Positions 9,901 through 18,178 of a DNA stretch of 64,000 nt are shown one piece after another. The translations under genes and the position numbers were made by a program. Origin of the DNA: Saprospirales bacterium (GTDB lineage: Bacteria > Bacteroidota > Bacteroidia > Chitinophagales > Saprospiraceae); the NCBI GenBank assembly GCA_016703765.1, contig JADJBL010000005.1:124001-188000 (forward strand), given 5' to 3'. Positions within the stretch are counted from its first letter, which is position 1; each line of letters starts with the position of its first letter. The notes under the pieces are model-generated. The model searched no databases and was not told where the DNA came from. It worked only from the letters and a program-made list of their open reading frames with translations.

Positions 9901-10094
9901 TTGGTGTAAGACCCGCAATCGAAGCTTGCATTGATCCCACCCTGGTCGGGGTTTGGAACAACTCCGTTGTAAGTACCGTTGGGGGCCGCCCAGCTGAGGT
10001 CGGCGCCGCCTTCGAAGTCTTCAAATACGATTTGGCCAAATGTCCAGGAACTGAACATGACCAGCAAGGCAGAGAGAAGTAACCATCTTTTCAT
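6954..10094 (-). CDS. Secreted T9SS protein with about six jelly-roll-like repeats
   Basis: 1046-residue exported protein with a signal peptide (SSWTFGQ). It consists of about six repeats of roughly 155-165 residues, each opening with an acidic-aromatic motif: FEDFEGGADLSW, YEDFEGGADLTW, VDDFDCNRNATY, LEDFEVGQGNLFW, VDDFECQRNYTV and VDDHETTNNTIS. Each continues with NPNP-G-N-S-KVG, VKVW..., a W-TYTVDFS strand and a D-YYFDDI strand. That pattern suggests beta-sandwich carbohydrate-binding modules (inference). The last 80 residues (FRIAPNPAATFIRI ... LPPGFYMLAG) are a type A T9SS sorting domain. No catalytic domain was recognised. It lies between two GH144 genes, so it is probably a surface glycan-binding protein of the same locus. 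A strong terminator follows it. Confidence 0.8.
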   Translation of the reverse strand: MKRWLLLSALLVMFSSWTFGQIVFEDFEGGADLSWAAPNGTYNGVVPNPDQGGINASFDCGSYTKSDLTSYSLFWATGLSPIDLSEYNQFKLQVYSTVATSILLKLEGDGGQAVEKTQAITQTNQWVEYTFDLSPGLYFDNLTKIIIFFDPGTLASSDTYLFDNLVAHKAGIAYEDFEGGADLTWSGLNGTFDGVVANPEPNLINSSVDVGAYTNNPAFTYNFALADLGAPMDLSINNQFKVKIYAPAATQVLFKLEGTGGQLELIKNIAVTNQWQEYTFDFSSLAANTGISKILIAFAPGVAGSADTYLFDDIQAFPKGPCSGAATIATMVDDFDCNRNATYLNGWDSLHVIANPYVTAANNSHNVGAFFDQVGEPWGALVIDFENALDLSVNNNLRVKVWSAKAGTLKFKLEGGASGGVEIDKTVVDLNEWVTYTVDFSAQSAANHKKITFFFNAGVEPEAGDVYYIDDIEWIPAPALPALEDFEVGQGNLFWGPLNNNAVVHGSFSGGVANPNPVGGNTSAKVGCYTKGNSAFSTLFGILPAGFLLGSYPQLNMDVWAPPGSVDITMVLVSPTQGNKEVTRNIPATGEWVNMGFDFSDHVGITDFVAINILFDPGTTDQGKVFYFDNLAQGISTIDPCEGVTPIANIVDDFECQRNYTVFYGGDELEVVANPQLNTDNNSLKVGEYTDLANSPWSGLGFQSVQPIDISVFNQLSVQVWSSIAVPVMFKLQNGTGQATEIWSEISEPNSWQKFVIDFSAPLGSDYKEVVIFFDGGVSDPVEHTYYVDNVRWRRVSYNGCVDDHETTNNTISNWKYFANGHLEAEAYQFEIVDNPNPSGINTSAKVGKFVKASDGLSFAGMYADLDAPIDFKTNKTMRAKVHMDHIGNLGLKVEASQTGAPNIELSEPNTLVNEWEEITINFATADDDGQYQRLTFFIDFLIDPTGSDVTSYFDDIVIGDGQCGVVNTFEAPQVQYFRIAPNPAATFIRIENAELVTTGRPVQQLRTYGEQDVVVDIANLPPGFYMLAGYNQVGALIANGKFSKQ

Positions 10095-10132
10095 AGGTTG
10101 AATGTTTATGATAAATTAGAAAAGGAGAAAAT

Positions 10133-11977
10133 TTAGTTTTTGAGAAGAACCAGGGGAAAAGCCCGTTCATTCATTTTCAGGTAGTACATCCCCGCAGGCA
10201 GTTGATCGGTGGGTACCTCGATGGGGAAAATGCCCGGCATAAATGCCTCTTGTTCCAGTATGCTGCGAACCGGTCGGCCGGTCCAGTCGTGCAGGCTGAT
10301 ATCGACCTGCGCTTTTGTAAGAACGCTTAATTCGAGGGTCACGCGGCTCCCGGCAACTGCGGGGTTCGGAAAGAGACTCAGATCCAGGCCGGAAAGCGGT
10401 CTTTCCGAAAGGCCGACCTCCGTCGAATCGGGCACAAAACCGATCTCCTCGAGCGCGGGCCCGATCTCCGGGTTGGACATGAATTTTTCCCACAACAAGC
10501 CCGTCCGGTAATTTTCGATCATACAGATGATGGGCCCCTGGTCGATGGCCAGGTAGGAACTGGCAAACCAGTCCTCGTCCAGGTTGAACGCGTCGTAAAA
10601 CCCATAAGGACCCCAAAGCTCTTCTCCATATTCCCGGTAGAAGAATTTCAGGGCGTCGATGCTTTCATTAGGGGTATAAGGCATAGAAGAAAGCGCAGCC
10701 GTCGGCGTGATCGTGCCGTTGTCCGGACCTGCATTGGCCTCGTGGGCCAGGTAACCCCAGGGGTCGTCGCTGGCGGTGAGACCCCAGCTATGCTCCGAAT
10801 AGCCAAGATGACCTTCGGGGTTGGCAATGCAGTATTCGCGATTGATATAGGTGTGGTTGCGGTTTCGGATAAAGTAGTTGGTGTAGGCGTCCTTCTTGAA
10901 GCGCGGATCGAAACCCAGGTAGGAGTAGTGTGCGAAGAAAAGCGGTCCGCCGCGGAAGGGCCCCACGTCGAGGTGGTAGCCGTAGAAGTCGCCGCCGTTG
11001 AGGTAATTGCCGCCCGCCCAGCCCGAGTGGTAGAGGTTGGCCGGAACGCCGTGGGTGGGGGAGGCAATGGCCAGGATGTAGATGATCATGGCTTCGTTGA
11101 AGCCCCTGATAGCAAAATTCATCTGCCAGCCATAGTTGGGCGACCAGTGCCAGTAGAGGAAATTATTGACTTGTTTGCGATACCAGTTGAAGTCGACTTC
11201 TTCCCAGAGCGAGGTGATGAGCTGGCGAAGCCCTTCCTCTTCCGGGTTGTTTTGGTCGAAATACTGGCGGGCGGTGAGCAGGCCCTGGAGGAGGAAAGAG
11301 GTTTCCACCAGATCGCCCCCGTCGTCGTATTGGCTGAAAGGAACCACATTGCCGGTATTGCCGTTCATCCAGTGCGGCCACACCCCGTGAAAGCGGTCGG
11401 CGAATTCCAGGAAGGAGGCGATCAGGTTGATCCGGTCCAAACCCTCTTCCCGGGTGATAAACCCCCTCTCGATGCCCACCAGAATGGCCATGATGCCAAA
11501 ACCCGTGCCGCCCGTCGTGACGATATCCCCCGAGGTGTTACGCTCCCGGGCCATGCCCGAAAAGGGGTGACCGAAATCCCAAAAATAGCGGAAGCTGTAA
11601 TCCTGCACCATATCCAGGAACTCCTCGTCCGACATCTCGCCCGTCTGTAGGGCAAGGGGAGTGGAGAATCCGGATTCCTGGCCTCCGGTGTCAAATGCTT
11701 TCAACTGGTATTGCAGGTCGAGGTTCTCTCCGAGGCCCCAGGCGGGGTCCATATAAGTAGTCGTGGTCTTGGGGACGTTTTTTATCAACTGGAAAGCGCC
11801 GCCCCCGATAGAGCGGTAGATCCGGTATCCGGAGAGGTTTGCTTCGGTATTGGCGGTCCAGCCAAATTCCACGTGCCGTTCGTAGGCTTTTCCCGCCAAA
11901 CCGATGGGAGCCGCCGGTTGGGCGACACATAGCGTCCACCCAAAAAGGGCAAACAGTGTGGTAAAGTGTATTCTCAT
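10133..11977 (-). CDS. Secreted GH144-type endo-glucanase with Fn3 and T9SS sorting domain
   Basis: 614-residue exported glycoside hydrolase. A signal peptide (LCVAQ) is followed by a fibronectin-III domain (about 22-110, VEFGWTANTEANLSGYRIYR). The glycoamylase/GH144 catalytic domain spans about 115-520 (DYSFRYFWDFGHPFSGMARE, GFGIMAILVGIERGFITREE, WGLTASDDPWGY, AIDQGPIICMIENYRTG). A C-terminal T9SS type A sorting domain starts near 535 (LDLSLFPNPAVAGSRVTLEL ... LPAGMYYLKM). Secretion through T9SS would place it outside the cell, as the first enzyme cutting long glucan before import by SusC and trimming by GH3. It lies 38 bp upstream of the 1046-residue repeat protein. Confidence 0.92.
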   Translation of the reverse strand: MRIHFTTLFALFGWTLCVAQPAAPIGLAGKAYERHVEFGWTANTEANLSGYRIYRSIGGGAFQLIKNVPKTTTTYMDPAWGLGENLDLQYQLKAFDTGGQESGFSTPLALQTGEMSDEEFLDMVQDYSFRYFWDFGHPFSGMARERNTSGDIVTTGGTGFGIMAILVGIERGFITREEGLDRINLIASFLEFADRFHGVWPHWMNGNTGNVVPFSQYDDGGDLVETSFLLQGLLTARQYFDQNNPEEEGLRQLITSLWEEVDFNWYRKQVNNFLYWHWSPNYGWQMNFAIRGFNEAMIIYILAIASPTHGVPANLYHSGWAGGNYLNGGDFYGYHLDVGPFRGGPLFFAHYSYLGFDPRFKKDAYTNYFIRNRNHTYINREYCIANPEGHLGYSEHSWGLTASDDPWGYLAHEANAGPDNGTITPTAALSSMPYTPNESIDALKFFYREYGEELWGPYGFYDAFNLDEDWFASSYLAIDQGPIICMIENYRTGLLWEKFMSNPEIGPALEEIGFVPDSTEVGLSERPLSGLDLSLFPNPAVAGSRVTLELSVLTKAQVDISLHDWTGRPVRSILEQEAFMPGIFPIEVPTDQLPAGMYYLKMNERAFPLVLLKN

Positions 11978-12073
11978 GGTCAGGGGCCTTGAAAAAATTT
12001 GGCGCGATGAAGTTATTCCATCTGAAAGGGGATTCCTAATTTATTACCTCACTACTACTACGCCATTAAGTTT

Positions 12074-12154
12074 AGTGACTGGTGATTAGTGACTGGTGAC
12101 TGGTTTTATACCAGTCACCAGTCACCAGTCACTAATCACTAGTCACTAATCACC
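12074..12154. repeat. Inverted array of 7-base units (RGTGAYT / ARTCACY)
   Basis: Left arm 12074-12103 has four RGTGAYT units plus GG. A 9-base spacer follows, then a right arm 12113-12154 of six ARTCACY units. The arms can pair in several registers. The right arm covers the stop codon (TGA, 12150-12152) of the regulator gene. This is the only copy of the family outside the 52-60 kb region. Confidence 0.9.
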
Positions 12155-14841
12155 ACTGTATCATAAACTCCGTCAAATTAGCATCTTCCGGCAGATTGAG
12201 TTTTTTCCGCAACCGGTAGCGTTTATTCTCCACCCCGCGCACGCTCAGGTTGAGCAGTTGGGCTATCTCCTTGGAGGAGAGGTTCATCTTCAGGTAGGCG
12301 GCGAGGCGCAGATCCCCGGGGGTTAGCTCGGTGTATTGGGTCTTCAGTTTCTTGAAAAAATCGCCGTGGACGTTGTTGAAGCTCTCCTCCAGCAGCTCCC
12401 AGTCGTGGTCGCTGCTGATGTGATCGTCGAACATGCGGAGGAGGTTTTTCAGTTCTTTTGGCGTATTCGAAGCGGCCGGTAATTTTTGCAGGGCTTCCTT
12501 GAGTTTTCCCAGGGTCTCGTTCTTTCGGATCAGGTTCATGGTGGAAATGGCCAACTCCTTGTTCTTGCTCCTGATCTCCAGTTGAAGCCGCTCCTTCTCC
12601 CGAGCCAGCAGGTTTTCGGCCTCCAGTTTTTTGCGCTGCAAGTTAAGGCGCCTGGAACTGAGCCGTTCCATGCCCCACAACAGCCCTGCCGCCGCCAAAA
12701 AATACAGCACGCCTGCCCATTTGCTGGCATACCAGGGAGGTGGGATCGAAAAAGAGTACGCGGCGATTGCCCCCGAAAAATTCGATTGCACCTCAAAGCG
12801 ATAATCTCCCGAAGGTAGGTTCATGTATTCTTTTACGGATTCCTGCTGCCAGCCAGACCAGTCGCCGTCGTATCCCGCCAGGCGATAACGGAATAAGGCC
12901 TTGCGCGTAAATTGCGGGCAGGCGACGAAGATCCGCAGCCCGTTTTTGCCCGTGCGCTCCACCCTCCGGATCAGGGGTCCCGCCTCCCTGGGCATTTGCA
13001 GGCGCGGCAGGTCCTTTTCCCGGAGCAGCGCATAACCGCCCTCCTCCAGGCAGAAAAGATAGGTCCCCTTTTCCAGCCCCACGACTTTCTCGTAACCGCT
13101 TATCAGCTGGATTTCCAGGCGAAAGGCGCTGGTGTCGCGGTAAAACAGGAGCTCCTTTTTCCCCGAAATAAAAATATCGCGATCCAGCCCGGGAAGGACT
13201 CTGGCCTCGCCTTCCAGGGAAATGCCCCCCAGGCGCCGGATTTTTTGCAGGTCGCGGACGCCCTCCTGGTATATAAAAAACGAGGTGTCGGAATGAATGA
13301 CAAAGGTATCGTTCACTGAGAAAATATGAAAGTTGAACTCGGTGGACAGGCCGCTGTCCGATTCGGAAGCGGCGGATTTCCGCAACCCGCCGCGCGTCCT
13401 TGTCCAGGCGGATGCGGTGAAGGCCGCGGTGGGAATGGACCGCCCATAAATGGCCGGAGGGGTCGAATTCGAGCTCCCGGATGGGCTGTAAAAAACCGTC
13501 GGCCCGGTGGGAGAAAGCCCAGCGCCCCCCGGCGTCTTTTTTGAAAATGACGATCCCGTTGTAGCTGCCCTGCACCAGCAAGTCCGGCCGGCCGGGGTAG
13601 CGGACCGTTTTCCAACCGCCCGTAATTTGCGAGATCTTGCGGGCTTTCCCGTCCTCCAGCAGGAAGGTTCCATTGTTGTGGCCGCAAAGGAGCTGGCCGT
13701 CGAAAACCTGGAGTTCCCAAACCTGCCCCTGTGTTCCGTCCAACAGTTGAAAAGGCGTTTTCCCATGTGGCCAGTCGCTGTAAAATACGCCGTGGTTCGT
13801 GCCGATATACAAGCGGTTTTCAAACAGGGCGGCAGCGTAAATGGTGCCGGTTTTGCCGGAGTGGTCGCTGAAATAGGTGAGGGGAGAACGAATTTCCACC
13901 AGGTCGATCCCTTTGTCCAGGCCGGCCCAAAGGTTGTGATCCTGGTCCTCCACCAGCGAGAGCACGGTATTGTTTTGCAGGCCGTTTTCCTGGTTGAGGT
14001 GAAAGCGCAGACTGCCGTCGGGGTTGAGCACAAACAGCCCATCCAGGATGGTGCCCAGGGCCAGGCCCCCGTCGTGAAGCGCCAGCCCTTTGTTGAGCTG
14101 GGTGAGGCGCAGCCTTTCGTTGAGCGGATTTTCCCAGGCGGAGAAACGCCCGTTCCGGAAATGAAAAACGCCCTGGCTGGTGGTCCCGACCAGGAATTCT
14201 CCATCGGCCAGGGGAATGAGCGTAGACACCGTCGTGGCGGCCAGGATCTCGCTCCCCTCGACGAAGCGGAAGGAATTGCCGGGCAGGAGCTCGTAGAGGC
14301 CTTTTTCGAGGACCTGAAACAGGAGGCGACCCCCGATCTCGTGCACGAACATGATGTTGCCCGGCGGTTCGAGCGCGACGACTTTATCGTAATCGTATCG
14401 AAAGAGGGTGGAAAAAGACTGGAAGAGCACAAACTCCTCCCTGGCCAGGATATGCCAGATCTCTTCGGTTTGCGCCTTTTCGCTTTGGAGCGATTGGCTC
14501 AGGGATCGGTAGGTCCAGGCGCCGTAAGGTTCTTTTTCCCAAAAACCGAATTCGGCGAAGCCGCCGCAAAACACCTTCCCCTGCGCATACGCCACCGCCC
14601 GCACGACCTGCCGGTTGGGCAGGGGAAGCAGGTCCCAGCGGCTGCCGTCGTATTCCAGCACCCCCGCCGAGTTGGCGAAATAGACCCATTGTTCCTCCCC
14701 CTGAGCGATCGACCAGTTCTGGCCCTGGGCCTGGTATTCCTGACTGGAAAAAGAGTGTACGCGCGGGATCTCCTGCCCCCAAGCCCCCTGGCCGGCTAGC
14801 AGAAATAACAATCCGTTGACGTATGAGATCAGCTTTCGCAC
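12150..14841 (-). CDS. SusR-like membrane sensor-regulator (beta-propeller, Y_Y_Y, LuxR HTH), frameshifted
   Basis: One gene of about 896 residues, broken by one apparent extra base near 13365-13366. Before the break are a signal peptide and beta-propeller repeats (WSIAQGEEQWVYFANSAGVL, GLQNNTVLSLVEDQDHNLWA). After it come a Y_Y_Y domain (FRYRLAGYDGDWSGWQQESV), a single membrane helix (WAGVLYFLAAAGLLWGMERL, about 710), a coiled coil and a LuxR-type HTH (LSSKEIAQLLNLSVRGVENK) in the last 60 residues. This is the SusR-like layout: a periplasmic glycan sensor with a cytoplasmic DNA-binding domain. It probably activates the glucan genes downstream (inference). Removing one C restores the frame (VAEIRRF-ESDSGLS), so sequencing error is as likely as true loss. 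Confidence 0.85.
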
Positions 14842-14891
14842 GCGGTAGCCCTTTGCTCAAAAATCGCAATTTTTTGCAAAAGCCCCATTTT

Positions 14892-15890
14892 CTACTCCTC
14901 CGCCAAATCAAAATACCCCAACTCATTCCGCCTGAAGTAATTAATGGACTGCCCGTTGTGGTGAAACTGCAATCCGCGGCGGATCTCCGCTTTTGTTTCG
15001 CAGGCGTTGACCAAAAGCAGGCCGCCGAAACACTTCACGAGGAATTTCCCGTTCTCGAACACGGCGGCAACCGTTCCCGGCGCCAAAGCGGAATAACCGA
15101 ATTCATTCAGGTCGAAAACCTGGGCGTCGTAAATAACCACGGGCTGCTCGCCGGCGTATGTAAACGCGCCGTTGAAAGGCCGCGTGACCGCCCGGATAAA
15201 ACGCTCCAGGGCGTGGACGTCCATACTCCAGTCGATCAGGCTGTCGGAGGGATTGCGCTTGGGATAATAGGTCGGAACAATGGAGGTGTCCTGAGGGGTG
15301 GTCGTAAAATCGTCGTGCACGAGCCGTTCGATATTCCGTTCGATGAGGAATTTCATGGCCAGCGTATTCTTGAAATGCATGGTCTCGGCCGTGTCGCGCG
15401 GGCCGATCTCAAACTTGAAGGTATCGACCACATCGCCGGAATCCACTCCGGGGTCGTACCGGAACAGGTTGGTGTAGAAGACCTGCCTTCCTTCGATGAT
15501 AGACCAGTTCATGGGCGAGCGGCCGCGGCCCAGGGGGAGGTTCATGCTGCTGCCGTGCATGCCGAAAGCGCCGATGCGCAGCCCTGCCAGGACCTCGGAG
15601 GGGAGCAGGCGCTGCCAACCCACCACAAAGGCGAGGTCGAGTTGGAGGGACTTCAAATAGTCCTGGTCTTCCTTGTTTTTGAGGGAATAGGATTTTGCAC
15701 GATAGACCTCCATCCCGGAAGCCGAAGCGGTTTCCTTCAGGTCGAAGTAATCCGCTACGTCGTGCTTTTCCCCCAGGTCCGGACCGATGGTGATCAGATG
15801 CCGGACCTGGTAGGGAATGAGCAGGTTATCGAGGAGGAACAGGGTAGTGGCTTTGCAGCCGAAAACCGCTATTCGGTCAAATTTGGGCAT
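14892..15890 (-). CDS. Sugar-nucleotide or methionyl-type formyltransferase family protein
   Basis: 332 residues, formyltransferase fold (PF00551-like). The family transfers a formyl group from N10-formyl-THF to an amine. Visible signatures are the loop FGMHGSSMNLPLGRGRSPMN (residues 109-128), His112 and Asp150 in GVDSGDVV. The usual Asn two positions before the catalytic His is Gly110 here; some sugar formyltransferases share this, but it deserves checking. Its place at the end of a polysaccharide cluster argues for N-formylation of an amino sugar rather than initiator tRNA (inference). Its start overlaps the 3' end of the upstream deacetylase-like gene by 14 bp. Confidence 0.8.
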   Translation of the reverse strand: MPKFDRIAVFGCKATTLFLLDNLLIPYQVRHLITIGPDLGEKHDVADYFDLKETASASGMEVYRAKSYSLKNKEDQDYLKSLQLDLAFVVGWQRLLPSEVLAGLRIGAFGMHGSSMNLPLGRGRSPMNWSIIEGRQVFYTNLFRYDPGVDSGDVVDTFKFEIGPRDTAETMHFKNTLAMKFLIERNIERLVHDDFTTTPQDTSIVPTYYPKRNPSDSLIDWSMDVHALERFIRAVTRPFNGAFTYAGEQPVVIYDAQVFDLNEFGYSALAPGTVAAVFENGKFLVKCFGGLLLVNACETKAEIRRGLQFHHNGQSINYFRRNELGYFDLAEE

Positions 15891-16686
15891 GAATTTTCCG
15901 GAAAGGAATGCAATTGTTGGAAAACTCGTGTTTTAAAGCGTCGATACGCTGAGTGAAATAGGATTCCAGCTTTTTCAGGTTGGAATGTCCATTGATCACC
16001 CACCAGATCGGATGGATCAGGATGTGGAGCGATTTGCCCAGGGCAAACTCCATCGAGTCGGCGGGATGCCCGAAGCGCCAAACCCCGGTAGAATCGGAAA
16101 AGTACTTGATATCCCGAAAATACTTGGACTGGTAGGTGTGCTCGATATTCATGACGGGCGAGTCGTATTCCTGGAAAAAAGTATTCGGCCGGTGGAAGCT
16201 GACGATCTTCACTTTTTCGTTGAAACAGGCTTCGAAAATGGCTACTTCCTGCTGTAGTCCCTGATGGAAATCGTCGTAGATCGTGGGATCGAAATGCACG
16301 CTGATCTGATGGCCGAGGCTGCGGATCTCCTGCACGTTTTCAAAATCTGCAGGCGCCAGGATGTTGTACAGGTTGGAGCGCAGCAAAAAGAAATAGGTGG
16401 ATTTAACCCCGAGGCGAGCTTCGATCTTCGCGGTCTCCAATGCAAATGCCGTATCGAAATCCACATCGTGGCGCAATACGAGTTGCTTATAGGAGCTATT
16501 GATTTCCTGGAAGAAGAGGAACTCGTAGCCGTCTTTCAGGAACGTTTTGAGAAAATCCTCATAAGAGCCCAGGTGGTTGCCCGGGAGCTCCCCTATTCTG
16601 GGCCCAATTTTCAGCGCAGGGGATGTGATAAAGGGTTGATGTAATTCCATAGTAATAGTTTTTGATAATATAGGAGTGGCGTACAT
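15877..16686 (-). CDS. Polysaccharide deacetylase-like protein (RHDVD type)
   Basis: 269 residues; translation could also start at Met13 (16650). It has the LVLRHDVDFDTAFALE block (residues about 70-85), with the Asp-Asp/His pattern of NodB-fold metal-dependent deacetylases, then ISVHFDPT and VSFHRPN as likely metal/acid motifs. Probable role: deacetylation or editing of a sugar in the exopolysaccharide pathway (inference). No signal peptide was seen, so it acts in the cytoplasm. It lies between the formyltransferase and the first sugar transferase. A similar RHDVD protein sits beside the second sugar transferase at 19.2 kb. Confidence 0.75.
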   Translation of the reverse strand: MYATPILSKTITMELHQPFITSPALKIGPRIGELPGNHLGSYEDFLKTFLKDGYEFLFFQEINSSYKQLVLRHDVDFDTAFALETAKIEARLGVKSTYFFLLRSNLYNILAPADFENVQEIRSLGHQISVHFDPTIYDDFHQGLQQEVAIFEACFNEKVKIVSFHRPNTFFQEYDSPVMNIEHTYQSKYFRDIKYFSDSTGVWRFGHPADSMEFALGKSLHILIHPIWWVINGHSNLKKLESYFTQRIDALKHEFSNNCIPFRKIHAQI

Positions 16687-16687
16687 T

Positions 16688-17815
16688 TTAATGACTCCGG
16701 GTCCTCTTGAACACGATGTTGTAGAGGGCGCGGAAAGTATAGTTTAAATCGGTCCAAATTGGGCTCTTTTCATAGGCCTGGAGATAGCGGCGCTCGATGT
16801 CGACCGTGTCGTCCACGCTTTTGGGAATCTCCACGTACACAGGTGGAATGAGTCCCGGCTTGAATTTTCTGCGAAATTCCTGGAAATCCTTGGGGTAGAG
16901 GCTGAAGTAGTGAGGGCTGATCGGGCGCACGCCGAAGAGCTTCAGATCGCCCCGGATCAGGTTGAACAGCATGGGGAGCTCGTCGATCCAGTATTTGCGC
17001 ATGAACTTGCCCATGGGCGTGATGCGGGGATCGTCTTTGAATTTGGCGCCGTCTCCAACCCCGTTCTGTTCGTATATGAGCTGCTGAACGTACTCCGAAT
17101 AGGGCGCCATTGTGCGCATTTTATACACCTTGACCAGTTTCCCGCCTTTGCCCACGCGGCGGAGCTTGATGAGCGGACCGTAGGTGGCGTCCTCGTTGTA
17201 GTCGGGGGCTTTGACCTTCTGCGCTACAAAATGGAGCCGCCCGTCGAGTTCCATGCTGTTGACCAGCCTGAACCCGCAGGAATACAAGCGGCCGTAGGTC
17301 TCCATGTCGGATATGACGCGCCCCCGGCCTTTGGTCAGGAAAAAGTAGACCCGCTTGACATAGGGGAGCTTCGGGCAAACCCGGTTGACGAGGTAGTCGA
17401 AAAAGAGGTAGGCCTTGTTCAGGGGGGAGGGAACCTGCTCCTTGATACGCCTTGCCCTGGATTGGGAGGTCTCCACCGAACCGGCGAAATAACCGTGCAT
17501 CTCCAGGTTCTCGTTGACGGCTTCCAGAAACTTGTTGATCCGCCGGATGTCGTTGATCCGCGCTACGTTGATAATACTGGTGGGGCATGTTTCGGAATAC
17601 CCGTGGCGAAGGACATCGCCTATCAAGGACAGGGGTGAACGGGTGTTCACCGTCAAAGAGTCTTTCACACTTTCCAAACCGGCCTGTTCTTTTAAAAACC
17701 GAACCAGGTTTGGAGGCATTGTACTCTCCTGTTGTACAACGGGTTTGTGCAAAGTTTTTTGCACGGTTTCAGAAGACATGAGACGTAGATAATTTGTTAG
17801 TAATTTGGTTTTCAC
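16688..17815 (-). CDS. Sugar-phosphate transferase, C-terminal domain fused to methyltransferase-like N-terminus (copy 1)
   Basis: 375 residues; Met13 (17779) is an alternative start. Residues about 220-375 match the bacterial sugar transferase domain that starts glycan assembly on undecaprenyl phosphate (KLRRVGKGGKLVKVYKMRTM, DDPRITPMGKFMRKYWIDEL, RGDLKLFGVRPIS). The membrane re-entrant helix that normally precedes it is not evident. Instead there are about 200 residues resembling the back half of a class I methyltransferase (INDIRRINKFLEAVNENLEM, ETYGRLYSCGFRLV). About half of the catalytic part is identical to the paralogue at 18179-19225. It could initiate the exopolysaccharide or serve as an auxiliary subunit (inference). 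Confidence 0.82.
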   Translation of the reverse strand: MKTKLLTNYLRLMSSETVQKTLHKPVVQQESTMPPNLVRFLKEQAGLESVKDSLTVNTRSPLSLIGDVLRHGYSETCPTSIINVARINDIRRINKFLEAVNENLEMHGYFAGSVETSQSRARRIKEQVPSPLNKAYLFFDYLVNRVCPKLPYVKRVYFFLTKGRGRVISDMETYGRLYSCGFRLVNSMELDGRLHFVAQKVKAPDYNEDATYGPLIKLRRVGKGGKLVKVYKMRTMAPYSEYVQQLIYEQNGVGDGAKFKDDPRITPMGKFMRKYWIDELPMLFNLIRGDLKLFGVRPISPHYFSLYPKDFQEFRRKFKPGLIPPVYVEIPKSVDDTVDIERRYLQAYEKSPIWTDLNYTFRALYNIVFKRTRSH

Positions 17816-18110
17816 AACACACTAAACTTTGGGGTAAAAAAAACAATACGGCCTTGATAGGTGGGAGGTAAACCCGCCTCAAGACCAGTTTGAATTTAAG
17901 AATCGGTTGATGGAAAAGTGTAGTGTGTTCTTCAGAGAATAAATTCTCCGCCAAATAATCTGATAAAATTATTACATATTTTAGGACAAAGCAAGCAGAG
18001 GGGGACTTTTTTTCAAGAAAAAGGTAGTTGATTTTCAGCTAATTATATGTGTTTCACAGATATGTCATCCCCACGTCATTGCAAAATACCCAGAAAAGGG
18101 TATGGTTTTG
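17816..18110 (-). other. Non-coding leader of sugar transferase copy 1
   Basis: An AT-rich stretch of about 295 bp without a credible gene, between the copy 1 start and the terminator after copy 2. On the minus strand, TTTG followed after about 18 bases by TAATTTTA (near 17965-17995) loosely resembles the Bacteroidota promoter TTTG/TAnnTTTG. This is weak evidence. The gap suggests that the genes from 17.8 to 14.9 kb form their own transcription unit. Confidence 0.45.
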
Positions 18111-18116
18111 GGCAAT

Positions 18117-18161
18117 AAAAAAGGGTTATTCGCCGATGCAACCGACAAATAACCCTTTTTT
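18117..18161 (-). terminator. Rho-independent terminator
   Basis: A 14-bp stem AAAAAAGGGTTATT (18117-18130) pairs with 18148-18161 across a 17-base loop. It lies 18 bases past the stop of sugar transferase copy 2 and carries A/T runs on both sides, so it could work in either direction. Confidence 0.85.
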
Positions 18162-18178
18162 AGGCCCCCTTCGCCTAA

